A DNA stretch of 64,000 bases from Cladorhizidae sp. MBARI D1340-BT2 (Eukaryota > Porifera > Demospongiae > Poecilosclerida > Cladorhizidae). The stretch's first letter is position 1. Each line of letters opens with the position of its first letter. Of this stretch, positions 1 through 11,279 are shown one piece after another. The DNA lies in assembly GCA_028752905.1 (NCBI GenBank), contig JAQNBH010000013.1:24028168-24092167 (forward strand). Reading direction: 5' to 3'. The notes under the pieces are model-generated. The model saw only the letters and a list, made by a program, of their open reading frames with translations, was not told the origin of the DNA and did no database searches. The translations under genes were made by a program, and so were the position numbers.

Positions 1-152
1 TCAGGGGGAGACTCGCTGGTGGACAACAACACAGAGGGGGGTGGAGAGAGGCAAGAACTGTCAGGTGGGGGAGCACCGGAGGGCATTCATCCAGGGAAGG
101 AGCACCTCCTGGCCAAAGAAAAGATGTCCATGAGCAAGAACAAATCCAAGCT

Positions 153-920
153 GTGAGTGCAAAAAGTATGTTGAGGAGGGTGGGGGTTGGAAAAGGGACC
201 AAAGATAGGGAAACTGGGCGGTTGAGAGTGGCATTTGTTAATTGTAGAGAATGGTGGTCAAGGGAGGTGGATTTGAAGGTAGTGTTGGGAATAAAGAAGT
301 TTGATGTGCTGGGATTAGCGGAGACATTTTTGCAGAAGGAGGACGAGGTGAGTGTGGCAGGATATGAGTGGTACGGCAGGATTAGAGAGAGTGGCAGGCG
401 GGCGAGTGGAGGTGTGGGAGTTCTGGTGATGAGAGTTTGGATTCTAGGGTGAGGAAGTCAAGAGAAGGTTTGCTGTGGGTGGAGTTAAGCGGAGCGGGGA
501 GAAGAGAAACTATGGTAGGGAGAGTGTATGTGAACCCAGAAGGAGTGAGAGATAGAGAGACGGAGGTATTGTTTGAGGTATTGCAGGAGGATGTGGTAAA
601 GTATGAAGAGAAAGGTTTCGATGTTGTTATGATGGGGGACTTCAATGCAAAGATTGGACTAGGTAGGAGTGGAGGACAACCCAAACAGTAATGGAAGGCG
701 GTTGTTGGAGTTGGTTAGGGCTGGAGGTCTGGTTGTGGGGAACGAGTTGCAGTGCTGTGAGGGTAGGTGGACGTGGGAATGTGGGGAGAGAAAGTCGGTC
801 ATAGACTATAATTATGTTGTTTAGTGAGGACATGGATGTATCTAGGGTAGTAGTTGAGGACTCGGGCAAGCTGGATGTGGGATCGGACCATAACATTATT
901 TGGGGAGAAATTACGTGGGG
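153..920 (+). pseudogene. LINE copy 1: APE-like endonuclease, frameshifted
   Basis: Three overlapping frames together encode an apurinic/apyrimidinic-type endonuclease, the enzyme that nicks target DNA for target-primed reverse transcription. Visible motifs are VAFVNC with the catalytic-type Asn near 228, LAETFL with the catalytic Glu near 318, GDFNA near 640, and SDHN near 883. The pieces at 153-450, 437-691 and 814 onward are in different frames, so at least two frameshifts break the domain. The first piece opens with GTG at 153; this is only the start of the open frame, not a claimed initiation site. Confidence 0.8.
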
Positions 921-1557
921 TACGAGAGAGGTACAAGTGAGAAGAGAGCGACATAAATGGAGAGTTGACAATAGGCTAGACTGGGTGGAGTATCAGGAGG
1001 CAGTGGAGGAAATGTTCATGGGATGGGAAGAGGAGGTGAGAGAGCTTGAGCAAGAGTTGGGAGGAAACATAGTTGAAGAGGTGTGGGGTAGGTGGAAGGA
1101 GAAAGTTTTGGCTGCAGCGGAGAAAGGAATTGGAAGGAAGAAGATTACAGACAGGTCAGAGGGATGGTGGTCAGAGGATGTGGAGTGGTTAATTGGTGTC
1201 AGGAAGGAGAAATGTAAGAGGCTAAGGGAAGCCATGAAGAGATGGGAGAGAGAGGCTACATTAAGACAACTATGGGATGACTATAGAGAAGCAAGAAAGG
1301 AAGTGAAAAAGACCATTAGGAAAGAGAAGAAGGAATTGAGGAAGAGAACTATAAAGAAGATTAGAGAGCATGGTGGGACTAGTTGTAAGCTGTTTTGGAA
1401 TAATTTAAGAGTAAAGAGGAAGGAGAGAAGGATAAAAGGAGTGAAAGATGATGAGGGAAGGATGAGGAAGACAAGGTGTTGGAGGTGATGGCAAAACACT
1501 GGGAAGAGCTGGGAGGAAAAAAGAGGATGCCACTAACAAGAATTAGACATAGGAGAA

Positions 1558-2910
1558 GTGGGTGGGCATGAGCTGGGTATGAGTGAAGAAGTAAGTTGGG
1601 AAGAAGTAGTAGAGGTAATGAAGTGTTTGACGAGAGCAAAGGCTCCAGGCCCTGATGGAATGTTGAATGAGATGCTGATGTATGGAGGTAGAAGGTTGGT
1701 GGAGGTGATGGTGCAAGTGATAAATGTGGTGATGAGGATTTGTGCTGCCCAGTGGACTGGAAGAGAAGTTTACTAGTACCTCTCCACAAGGATGGTGACG
1801 AGGACGAAGTAGGGAATTATAGGGGAATTTCATTTTGTTGTAGTGTGGTGAAGGTGTATGCGAGAGTGTTGGCAAGGAGGTTGGGATTTTTCGCTGAGGA
1901 TAGGATTTTGACGGAAGCACAAGGAGGATTTAGGAGACAGAGGAGATGTTCAGACCAGTGGTTGGTGTTAAGAGGAGTTTGTGAAATGAGGAAGAGCGAG
2001 AAAAAAGCTTCATATCTGGCTTTCCTGGACATAAGTAAGGCATATGACAGTGTGTGGAGGGAGGGACTGTGGCAGAAGTTGAGGCAGTATGGAGTAGAAT
2101 AGAAACTTGTGAGGACACGTGTAGGATTGTATATATAGTGGGGTGGAGATGACGGTGATATTGAACGGAATGAGGTCAAGGTGGTTCACTGTGGAGAATG
2201 GACTTAGGCAGGGATATCCTGTGTCTCCACTTCTTTTCAATATTTATTTGATGGGAATGGTAGAGGAATTTGAGAGAGCTGAGCTAGGAGTCAAAGTGGA
2301 AGGCTGGGCACTTATGTATGCAGATGATGTTGTTCTTCTGACTGACTCAGGGGTGGAACTGCAAGCTATGTTGGATGTGGTACAGGCGTATGTGTTAAGG
2401 TGGAAGATGAAATTTAATAGCAAGAAGAGCAAGGTCATGGTAGTAGGGAAGAAGGAAGCAGAAGTGCATTGGAGGATTGGTGAGGAGATATTGGAAGAAT
2501 TCAAGTACTTAGGAATATGGTTTGATCGGAAGCTAAGGTGTAATGTTCAGTTAGGGAAGATGGCAAAGAAGGCAGAAGAGTGGGTTGGAAAGGTAATATG
2601 GATGAGTAGAGTGACTGGACAGGTTGAAGTAGACAGAGGAAGAATGGTGTGGGAGCTTCTAGCGAGACCCAGTATGGAGCATGCAGCCGAAGTGTGGTGG
2701 ACAGGAGGACGGAATGTTTGCAAGAAGTTGGAGTCAGCACAGATGAGAGTGGGTAGGAGACTGTTGGGGGCAAGTAACACAGTAGCAGGAGTGGCAATAC
2801 GGGGAGATATGGGGTGGAGGAAGCTAGAGGAGAGGAGGGAAGAGATGAAGGTTTTGTTTGGCAAGATGTTGGAACAGAGCAGATTGGTAAAAGTTGTTGT
2901 AAATAACTAG
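1558..2910 (+). pseudogene. LINE copy 1: reverse transcriptase, frameshifted
   Basis: The reverse transcriptase is spread over three frames (1558-1776, 1740-2102, 2143-2910). Classic LINE motifs are in order: KAPGPDG, NYRGIS, QGGFR, FLDISKAYDSV with the first catalytic Asp, LRQGYPVSPLLFNIY, and YADDVVLL with the catalytic Asp pair near 2320. A stop at 2101-2103 falls just after YGVE, between palm motifs A and B. The thumb-like part ends at a stop near 2908. The enzyme would have copied LINE RNA at the nicked target but cannot be made from this locus. Confidence 0.85.
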
Positions 2911-3189
2911 AGGATGGAGGAATTGGATGGTGGGAAGAATATGAGATCTTGAGGAGAAAGTACGAGATAAATAACAAGGTTGGGTCAGTGCGCAAGTGGA
3001 AGGGGAAGGTGAGAAATGAGAAGAAACTGGGAGGAGGAAGTAAACGGAAAGAGTACGCTGAATTTTTATAAATCGGCAAAGAATGGTGCAGGTGTGGAGG
3101 AGAGGTATGTGAGGTCCATGCATGGACATGAAGGTGTGCGGTTGCAATTTCGACTGAGGACTGGGTTGTTAGAGGATAAGATGTGGGAT

Positions 3190-3538
3190 AGTTAGGGATG
3201 AGAGGTGTATAAGGTGTGATTGTGAAGCAAAGGAGGATGTGGAATATTTCTTGATGATATGCGGGGAATTCGAGAGGGATCGGCTAGTACTGATGGATGA
3301 GGTGCGCAGAATTGTAGGGGCAGGACAGTGGCTGGATGAATTTAGAAGAGTGAGTGAGGATGGGAAGGTGACATTGCTTTTGGGGAAAGATGTGGAGGGA
3401 GTAAGTGATGCAGTGATGGAGGAGGTGGGCGAGTGTGTTATGTATTGGGTAGGGAAATGGTGGCAGAGGAGAAAGGAACTGTTGTATGGTGAGCTGAGGA
3501 GAATGATCTTTGGTCCCCTCCCGTCCCCCCCTCCTTGA
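3190..3538 (+). pseudogene. LINE copy 1: cysteine-containing C-terminus
   Basis: From about 3198 the plus strand encodes a stretch with the pattern RCIRCDCEAKEDVEYF followed by C near 3260, which resembles the zinc-binding tail of many LINE reverse transcriptase proteins. It stays open to a stop at 3536-3538. It is separated from the polymerase part by about 280 bp containing stops. It is most likely the true 3' end of the LINE protein. Confidence 0.6.
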
Positions 3539-3600
3539 GCAGCGGGACACTCGTAACTTAATATTGTGGATAATTTTATTGTTATTAGGTTAGTTATTAA

Positions 3601-3960
3601 ATAGTTCCACACTGTGCTGTAATGTATATGTGAGGCCTTAACATGCTCAGCAATATCAAGATTCAATCATGAACTCTCAGTTGACATAACGAAATTACAA
3701 TGTCATCAATGACCAACTTGAAATTTACTCTCTCGACTAGGTGCTCTAGCCTTCATCAGGAATAATGAGATGTTAAGACTCATGTGAGCTTGTTATACAC
3801 CGATAACTAGCTATTCACCATGTGATACAAACCACACTTTGGCAACCTGCGTCCAGCATGTGAACCGGATGTGGCAAAAATAGATTAGAAAAAAAAATAT
3901 ATATAATAAATAAATACTTAATAGACATGCATTGTATTAAAAACATTAATAAAGAGTGAT
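3601..3960. other. AT-rich stretch without recognised genes
   Basis: This interval follows the LINE 3' UTR and precedes the Penelope-like remnant. It has no long open frame that resembles a known protein and no repeat that I can match elsewhere in the window. Confidence 0.5.
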
Positions 3961-3963
3961 ATA

Positions 3964-4890
3964 TTAGCTGAAAACAGAAAAATTAAGGTTCAAGTTCACG
4001 CTGTTGAGAGTGACCACCCGGCAGCCCGGTAAGTCCATTTCACAATCTCGATTGGATTGCTCACACTGTGGTGCTTGGCTGGTATGCAATGCTTCAGTTC
4101 CTTCTGTCTTCTGGCATGGTCTAATATGGTGGCTTCCTCCCACAAAATAGGATGTCCATTGTCTCATGCTTGTTCAGCAATAACCTCTTTACACTTTTTA
4201 CAGGCATCTTCATGTTCTTTCATTCTGGTCTCCAGTCTTCCAACTAGGCTGTGGGAAGTACTGTGGAGACCAACAGAAGACTTGGAGACCAGAATGAAAG
4301 AACATCAAGATACAGCAACCTGTCAGCTTTCATGAAGGTTCTATCCCCTAGAGCGCCGTCAGTTTCCAACATCCCACATAAAACATGAACTGCCTCATCG
4401 ATACAAACATTGGTGAATAAAGAGGAGACATCAAAACTCACTACCGAGATCTCTTGGTCATTGACACACATTTCTACTGAGCTCCATAAAATCACCAGAA
4501 TCCTGAATCTACTTAGAAAGAGCATGAAGGGGGAACCTATATAAGAAACAACTGACATGAGTGGGACAATTGGCTAATGTATGGACCTTAGGTAGGCTAT
4601 AGTTCAAAAGTGGTTTGCTTCCAGTGGGCCTATCTTTCCTATATAGATCAGGTGTATTCCACTCATTCTTCTTCCTTCATCAACCTCATCAAAGTGTGTT
4701 ATGTCTTGCTTTCCTGTGCCTTGAAAGATCCTTCTTCATCACAGAGTAGGTCTCACATCCCAACATTCCTGCCAGTTTAGGGTCGTTGTCCTCTTTCTTC
4801 ATCTGGTTGGTGACATGGCCTTTGTCCGCTGGAAGGATGACCAAGTTCCCATCATTTTCTCCTCCAGAGAATTTCCATTGCAATTCAGCG
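3964..4890 (-). pseudogene. Penelope-like element (PLE) remnant
   Basis: Read on the minus strand from 4883, the first piece has GNLVILPADKG, a signature of Penelope-like reverse transcriptases. The piece at 4558-4244 has SFDVSSLFTNV at 4438-4406, the PLE palm motif carrying the catalytic Asp. Further on, 4167-3964 reads NRDCEMDLPGC and similar words typical of the end of the GIY-YIG endonuclease that follows the polymerase in PLEs. Much of the polymerase, including its YADD-type motif, is missing. The reading frame changes several times, and the junction between RT and endonuclease parts contains an inverted piece near 4206-4311. The element is clearly dead. Confidence 0.75.
4206..4311. repeat. 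Inverted repeat inside the PLE GIY-YIG region
   Basis: The 29 bases at 4206-4234 and the 29 bases at 4283-4311 are reverse complements with one mismatch, separated by 48 bp. Both arms encode the same endonuclease word (LETRMKEH) on opposite strands. The locus therefore holds two overlapping GIY-YIG fragments facing each other, not a random hairpin. Confidence 0.85.
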
Positions 4891-5029
4891 TGGGAACACT
4901 GCAGCAGTGTTAGGCACTAGTCAGTATACTAGTGATGACTATTTCTTACTTAAATTAGCTAGCTAGTTCTTTATTGGTAGTTATTCGGCATATTATTGTT
5001 TGTTTATAATAAGATTAAAAAAATAAATA

Positions 5030-5085
5030 ATAAATATTAATAATAATAATAAAATAAAATAATAATAATAATAATAATAGTAGTA

Positions 5086-5172
<87 letters not shown>
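5030..5172. repeat. (TAA)n microsatellite
   Basis: About 140 bp of nearly pure AAT repeats with a few TAG variants. The long open frame of Tyr codons on the opposite strand is an artefact of this repeat. It flanks an inverted copy of the satellite-bearing repeat block, as the other microsatellites in this window do. Confidence 0.95.
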
Positions 5173-5175
<3 letters not shown>

Positions 5176-5211
5176 CAACAACAACAACAATAACAATAAC
5201 AATAATATTCC

Positions 5212-5425
5212 CATTTATGATATATATCTAGCCAACTGCCATGGTTTAACTTCAGATATTATAATAATCCCATTTATGATATATATCAAACCAACTACCA
5301 TGGTTTAACTTCAGATACAATACTCCCATTTACGGTGTACCTATATATATTCAGCCAACTATATACTTATACATGGTTAAATTTCAGATCCTATAATTCT
5401 TATTTATGGTGTATATCTAGCAAAC
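5212..5425 (-). repeat. ~65-bp satellite array, inverted copy (about 3.5 units)
   Basis: The unit runs roughly from CCATTTATGATATAT to GGTTTAACTTCAGAT and is repeated three to four times with variable length. The same unit in the opposite orientation forms arrays near 21165-21610, 42545-42890 and 59755-60025. No coding potential is seen. Confidence 0.85.
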
Positions 5426-5818
5426 TGTATGGCTAACAAATGGATTTACAGCCAGGCCAGTGCTAACAGAGAAAGATCCAGAAAGGTGGAGCACTATATC
5501 CAGAATGCTGCATGTTGCTATATATGACACAGTGGCTAGAGAGCACAGTGGTATTTGGAAAAGAAGCAGCAGTTTAAGATTATCAAAATGTGCTTGTGTT
5601 GATTTTACCACTGCTTTGCATACAGATTGCAGGTGGCAAACATTGGTGAGGTCTTAACTCCCAGCCTAAATCTCCACAAATCACTTCTTTACCGTAACGA
5701 GTAATCCAATCCTTTCCAACTTCTGTCTACACACTGTAACCGACCAAGTCAGAAATACGTACATTCACTTGGAATCCTTGCAAATTGGCACCAATTGATT
5801 GTTTGTTTAACTGGTGAG
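5417..5818 (-). other. Inverted copy of dispersed repeat block
   Basis: In reverse complement this matches, in order, about 14110-14279 joined to 20182-20206 and 20940-21170. It also matches the continuous block 42160-42550. It is noncoding sequence belonging to the segment downstream of the FERM-like genes. It serves as an empty site, because the Academ-like transposon and solo LTR present at 14280-20934 are absent here. Confidence 0.8.
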
Positions 5819-5826
5819 ACCTAGGC

Positions 5827-6792
5827 TAGGCTCTGGCAAATTATTCCGGGGAATAATAGGTGTCCTTTAGTTTTGGGAGAATAATAGGCACAACTCCCAG
5901 GAATAATCATTGTGACACCTCCTTTGTTGGCAAAATACAATCTGGAGTGGTATCAAAGGGCACTACAAATGCTAAGAGCCGTAAGAGGACAGTTCTAACC
6001 TCTAGTACACTGTGTTATCACTCATCAGTCATCAGGTAGCTAAAGCTGCATTAGCAAGTACAGTGCTATACGTATACAGCCTACAGGTCTATAGAGACTT
6101 GGTACATTTTTGTTGTCTAAAGATGGTATTCCATCACTGACAGGCCAATATGATATATTTTGCATTCAAACATACCCAGCTGACAAACTACATCTATTCA
6201 AGCCCAACCCATGACCACACCCCTAAACATGCCCACAATAATCATCGATAAAGGTATAAGAGGACCTTTGAAAAGCTTCACACAGGAAGAAAACCCTTAT
6301 GATAACAAAATGTTTTGCATGATACAAGTAAAATAGATATGCTTTAACACCTGCAGAACAAGTTTTGGTTTTTAACTCCCATTAGTTTGTAAATTTCAGC
6401 TTAAAGCGTTCCCAACATATAATTGTGGCAAAATTTACCTCATTAATCATCATTATCCAAAACTACAGGCATTAAATGCTTATAACTTGGTAGGGAGGTA
6501 GGGAACATGTATCCCGATATTCTGCAAAATTTGATCAGCAGCAGAGAGGGTATTTTCACTTCTCCAAAGTTCATTCGGAAAACAACAAGAACAGTCATTA
6601 GAATACTACATTCAACTATCTGTGATGATGCAGTACAATTATAGAAATGATCATTAGTGTTTATAATTATTACAACAAAGTTGAGAATAATTTAGGAATA
6701 ATGGGCTACCTTTAAAAGAATAATAGGCTCAATACCTGAGAATAAAAGAATAGAATAATAGGTGACCTCTTGGGAATAATTTGCAGAGCCTA
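5827..6792 (+). mobile_element. Internally deleted hAT-type element (966 bp)
   Basis: The left end TAGGCTCTGGCAAATTATTC and the right end, which reads TAGGCTCTGCAAATTATTCC on the minus strand, are near-perfect terminal inverted repeats. Flanking octamers ACCTAGGC (5819-5826) and ACCTAGGA (6793-6800) form a one-mismatch 8-bp duplication, as expected for hAT. Inside, about 6530-6650 on the plus strand encodes a hAT dimerisation motif: AAERVFSLL, then SLEYYIQLSVMMQYN. The rest of the transposase is gone. The end sequence resembles that of the larger hAT element at 22974-25593, so the two probably belong to related families. Confidence 0.75.
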
Positions 6793-6800
6793 ACCTAGGA

Positions 6801-7545
6801 AAACCCTTTACTAGACATTCAGTTGTTTGGCTGAGTAGAGAAACAGATTAGTACTGAATCAAGAAATGGGTTGCTAAATTAAGAACCTAGTTGTGACAAT
6901 GCACGGGAGAGTTTGGACTCTTCCAGTTTGGTGTATTTTGCAGATAAAATTATGATGAACAGATACAAGGAAATAAAGGAGATCGATACATAGATACACA
7001 AGACAAAAATTGTTTTTTAAATTAAGTATATGTATTGGTAAAAAAGAAAAGAAAAGAATTTACCAATGGAGACAATAAACATTCACATGATCCTTTACCT
7101 ATTAAAAATAGATAAAAATAAAAATAAAGCAGTTGGTCTTCAGTATGGTAAAGGGTCTTCATTATGGTAAAAGTTCCTCCTGAAATGTTTTTTGTCGACA
7201 TTTGGTAAATTCTTGTTTAACTAATTTGTCTTAATAACAAGCAGCCTCCTAAAACAAGTTACTCAGTACAGGACCGAAACTAATCCAACATTATTTGCCA
7301 TATTTATTACTAAAGTAATGCATACGTATCATATCTGAAGAAAACTAATGACCACTTCATGGAAGGAAAATGTGCAGCTGTTTTCTGACTAGGCACAGAC
7401 CGGGGGGGGGGGATAAATCATGCCATTATTGATCTCATAAATAATGGAGTATTGTGCTGATGCCAAAAAAGGAGATGCCAAAAAAGACCCCCAAAATAAT
7501 ACGATGTAACAAAAGTTAGTTATATTTATTGATGTCATATATAGC
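6801..7545 (+). other. Noncoding repeat block shared with 22200-22700, 43380-43800 and 60580-61020
   Basis: The order of recognisable words (ATTCAGTTGTTTGGCTGAG, GAGAAACAGATTAG, GGTAAAGGGTCTTCATTATG, TTTTTTGTCGACATT) follows the plus-strand blocks downstream of the satellite arrays. A short G-run near 7400-7410 precedes the 3' flank of the first hAT remnant. No gene is seen. Confidence 0.65.
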
Positions 7546-9819
7546 TTAGATTCCTCTCATGAGTACAGGACTTTGCTTTGTCCAGAAAGCTTGGTTCAAA
7601 ATCTGATCCCTCACAGCACTTTTCAAGCGAGTTAAAATGTATGCCAATGAGAGAAGAAACAGTTTCAGGATTCGAAAATCAGTTTTTATTCTCCTCACCA
7701 AAATAAAAACTCTTTCACTATCAGCATTGCTTGCAGGAATTTGCTTGCAGGAATAGATAGTAATTGCAAAGCTAATCTTGTATTCACCCATTGCTGACTT
7801 GACATTTAGCCAAAATTCCACTGCATCTTGACTGTCTAAGTGGTCAAATCCGAGTAGGATGAAAATTCTAAGAACTCAAGGGTGACATCAGCTTTATCAA
7901 AAGTAACTGGAAAAAAATCATAGATTTTATCAAACCCTACCAATAGAATGTCTTGTGATTGTGAGGGATCAAGAAGTCTCAGAACTTTCAGCACATCAGA
8001 CTTGAAATCAAACTTGTCAAGTATTTCCTTACAAAAGCCGTTTTACCCACAGAAAAAAAAAGTATCAACTTGTGCTGAGTCTCCTTCATTTTCTCGCAGG
8101 TGGATCACCAAAGCTTTTGTATTGTCTCCTATGAATATTTCTTCATCAGGGAGATGACTATGTACTTGATTCTTGTTAAATTTGCACTTTGTCTAATTAT
8201 TATTGGCTTGATTAATCAAGAAGTCTCAGAACTTTCAGCACATCAGACTTGAAATCAAACTTGTCAAGTATTTCCTTACAAAAGCCGTTTTACCCACAGA
8301 AAAAAAAAGTATCAACTTGTGCTGAGTCTCCTTCATTTTCTCGCAGGTGGATCACCAAAGCTTTTGTATTGTCTCCTATGAATATTTCTTCATCAGGGAG
8401 ATGACTATGTACTTGATTCTTGTTAAATTTGCACTTTGTCTAATTATTATTGGCTTGATTAAAGAAAGATAAAACTGTTCCAAGTAAACGTTCATTTTCT
8501 GCATGAAGTTTGTGGATTGTTGATGAAAATGTTGTTTGAAAAAGTTTGTTATACTTATCAAAAAGTACCAATAAGAAATTGAACCCAAAGATCAGTCAGA
8601 GGTTTATTAAGCAATGAAACTATGCTTTTGACCTTTCCAACATCAGGATGACTATTGAAATAAGATAGCGATGGTTTCCACATATCCACCGTTCTCCGGA
8701 GAGCACAAGTTAGTGAAAGCCATCGGGCATCACAATGCTTAAGTATGGACTAACTTGAATTCCACATGACAGAAGTCAGCATACTCATGGAGTGATGTAA
8801 CACGTTTAGTACTACGATAAAAGCGATAAAAGATGTCTATTAAGAACTCAACTTTAAAGGGAAGGGTTTTGACAGCAGATTTAACTACCAAAGTGACTAC
8901 ATGACATATACAATGAATGTCAATGATTTTTGGGTGTTTTTCACGAAGCTTATTCACGAAGCTTAATAATAACCCCACTCCTAGCCCCCTTCACGGCACT
9001 GCAATGAAGTATTCGAAGCAAAACTTAGCATTTTACTAAATTCAAGGCCATATTTCAGAATTATATTTCAGAATTACCTGTTCGAGAGAGTTGAATATGC
9101 CTACTGCACTTCAATCAGTAATTCCAACAGTTTCCAAGTGTCGGGTTCTCACTAGACCATTAGTTCTCACTAGGCCATTAATGGGTTCAAAGGCGCGGGG
9201 ACAAGAACTGTAAGAAGCTTCACTGAACCACATTTATCATTATGCTCATCACAAAGCAAACTATATGGTGAATTATGAAGATTATTGATTATTGGCTTCT
9301 TATAAAAAGGGTCCAATGCTTCACACAAAATGGATCTGTTTTTTGTATGCTCACAGGAAAAATCTGAAGCAATAGCCGAGTCAGGAAACATTCCCTGAAC
9401 TAAATCAGATGAGTGATCACCGGCTTGAAAGGAGAGATTGTGCATACCAATGAACTTGCACATCATTACTTCAGCAGACATAACCTTTCTTGCATGGCTC
9501 AGCTGCATTGCAGACTTGCTTGAGCTTAACATTCCCTTGATCAGGATGATCCCTTTATATCCCTTAGCCTTTGCTTATGGCTACACCTCCCACATGACGA
9601 GATATGTCATTGAATCGCCCATGAGAAACACTGAAATGACTTGAACACAGCAGCATACTTGTTTCCTTTTGTGCTGTAAATTATTCTTTCAGGAAGTTTC
9701 CAGCTGCACTTGAACCTTTCCCTTCCAGCTATTCGTGAGTCCACACTCGTAGCTGTTATTTCAGCCAAGCATATTTTCTTTGAAGGACCAGCTGATTCAG
9801 AGCTGCTATCTAGTGACAA
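7546..9819 (-). pseudogene. hAT transposase remnant A
   Basis: Read right to left, the N-terminal piece (9819-9607) has RERFKCSWKLPERI. The piece at 9532-9170 runs from LSHARKVMSAEVM through LCEALDPFYKKPI to SVKLLTVLV. The middle piece (8978-8739) has IHCICHVVTLVVKSAVKTLP, a hAT catalytic-domain signature. The C-terminal piece (7821-7546) has ASNADSERVF and LVRRIKTDF, the hAT dimerisation motif. Frameshifts, stops and a 247-bp tandem duplication break it. Related remnants lie at 28059-29305 with 35118-35605, and at 37215-39140. It sits head-to-head with FERM-like copy 1. Confidence 0.8.
7971..8464. repeat. 247-bp tandem duplication
   Basis: The stretch beginning AAGAAGTCTCAGAACTTTC at 7971 starts again at 8218, and the two units read the same through to GGCTTGATT, including a 9-A run. 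The sister hAT remnants near 28490 and 37500 have this region only once, so the duplication arose after the segment was copied. Confidence 0.9.
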
Positions 9820-9959
9820 AAGTTGTCTCGTGCACCAGACCCTTTACCGAATATCAAGTAATTACATACTCCAGTGGACAAAATTTCGTACCGTGAGGTT
9901 GGAGACACTGTCATTGTCAAGCGCCTGTATCTAGAGACTGTGCTTTTGTATTAGCACTA

Positions 9960-11276
9960 ACCTCCTTGACACCGAGTCAAAATCAGTTGGATGTCATCTA
10001 GCTTGACTTTTGTAAGGCTTTTGACAGGGTACCACACATGGAGCTTTTACAAAAACTTAAGTCCTCAGGAATATCGGGCAACCTCTGGAAACTATTTCAG
10101 GCATATCTCTCAAATAGATATCAGTACACTTCAGTGAATAACTGTGATTCTGATCTCCTTCCAGTCCTCTCTGGTGTTCCTCAAGGGAGCATCTTAGGAC
10201 CTATCTTATTTATTTATTTATCTGAACGACCTGCCTGGGGTAGTCAACAATGCAAAGATTCCCAGCTTTGCTGATGACACCAAATGCTAGTAAACAACAG
10301 TAGTGATATTTATTTACTCCAAAGTGACCTGGATAAAATAATTGAGTGGTCCAGAAAATGGAAGATGGAATTCAACACAAGTAAATTCGCACTGGTGCAA
10401 TTCTCCATGGGTCAGGCTGTTTTAACATCCAGCTATATACACTGTGAATAAGGAAGACATACCAGTCTCTAGAAGCCACAAGGAATTGGGGGTAGTGATC
10501 TCTAATGACTTGACATGGACTAAACATTTAAATTCATTAATATTCAAAGCATACTGCAAGCTCAGCCTCATCACGAGAACCTTCAGCCAATATATTCCTG
10601 TCCATGTCAAAAAGACTCTTTATATTTCGTTAGTTAGATCTCAACTTGTGTATGGGTCTCAACTCTGGAGACCAATGCTCCTCAAGGACATCAAACCCAT
10701 CGAAAGGATCCAGAGAAGGGCCACAAAATATATATTGAGCGATTATTCTTCGGATTATAAGTCAAGACTTATTTCTCTGGACCTGTTTACCACTAATGCT
10801 TTATTTTGAATTAAATGACATCATGTTTTTTATAAACAACCTCAAGGAACCAGCATCTTCATTTTCCATCACAGAGTTTGTCTCATTCTTGTGTAATGCT
10901 ACCAGATCAGGCACGAGGAAACTAGTCCACACTAGATCAACTAACAACAAGTCCAGGCAATTCTACTTCAATCGTCTGTGGAACTCATTGCCTTACCTAG
11001 ACCTATCAAAATCTTCAAATACCCTGAAAAAGAAAATTACTGATTATCTTTGGTCACACTTCACCTCACAGTTTAACTCATCAAACCCATGTACCTATCA
11101 CTCTATATGCCCATGCAACCACTGTATGTATATCCCTCAAACAATCATGGCTGCCAGTGACAGAGCTGGTAAGTCATCAGCATTCAATACATCAATTATA
11201 TATCACATAACTGAGTATTTGCTGAAAAACATTATTATTATTATTATTATTATTATTATAATATTATTATTATTGT
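9960..11276 (+). pseudogene. CR1/jockey/L2-like LINE fragment, copy 1
   Basis: A 5'-truncated LINE begins within the reverse transcriptase. Visible motifs are LDFCKAFDRVPH (about 10000), then LSGVPQGSILGPILF (about 10170), and the region after the missing YADD box: KIIEWSRKWKMEFNTSK and SHKELGVVISNDLTWTKH. The C-terminal part has LYISLVRSQLVYGSQLW and RATKYIL, typical of the CR1/jockey/L2 assemblage. It ends in an (ATT)n tail at about 11236-11275, followed by the interrupted segment sequence. The uninterrupted version of this site is at about 39325-39340. Frameshifts near 10240-10300 and 10800 inactivate it. The exact clade is not determined. Confidence 0.8.
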
Positions 11277-11279
11277 TAA

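Larger units (their letters stand above)
1..3600 (+). mobile_element. APE-type LINE (non-LTR retrotransposon), copy 1, decayed
   Basis: A LINE runs in from the left edge of the window, so its 5' end is not visible. In order it holds endonuclease pieces, a linker, a reverse transcriptase and a cysteine-containing C-terminus, all on the plus strand but in shifting frames. The base composition is strikingly purine-rich on the coding strand. After the last coding piece come C-rich runs and an AT-rich 3' UTR near 3540-3600. A second copy lies at about 50390-54130. Frameshifts and stops make this copy non-functional. I cannot assign the LINE clade with confidence. Confidence 0.85.

Noticed and set aside
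4993..5214. 73-codon poly-Tyr/Leu open frame on the minus strand
   Set aside because: It is the translation of the (TAA)n microsatellite.
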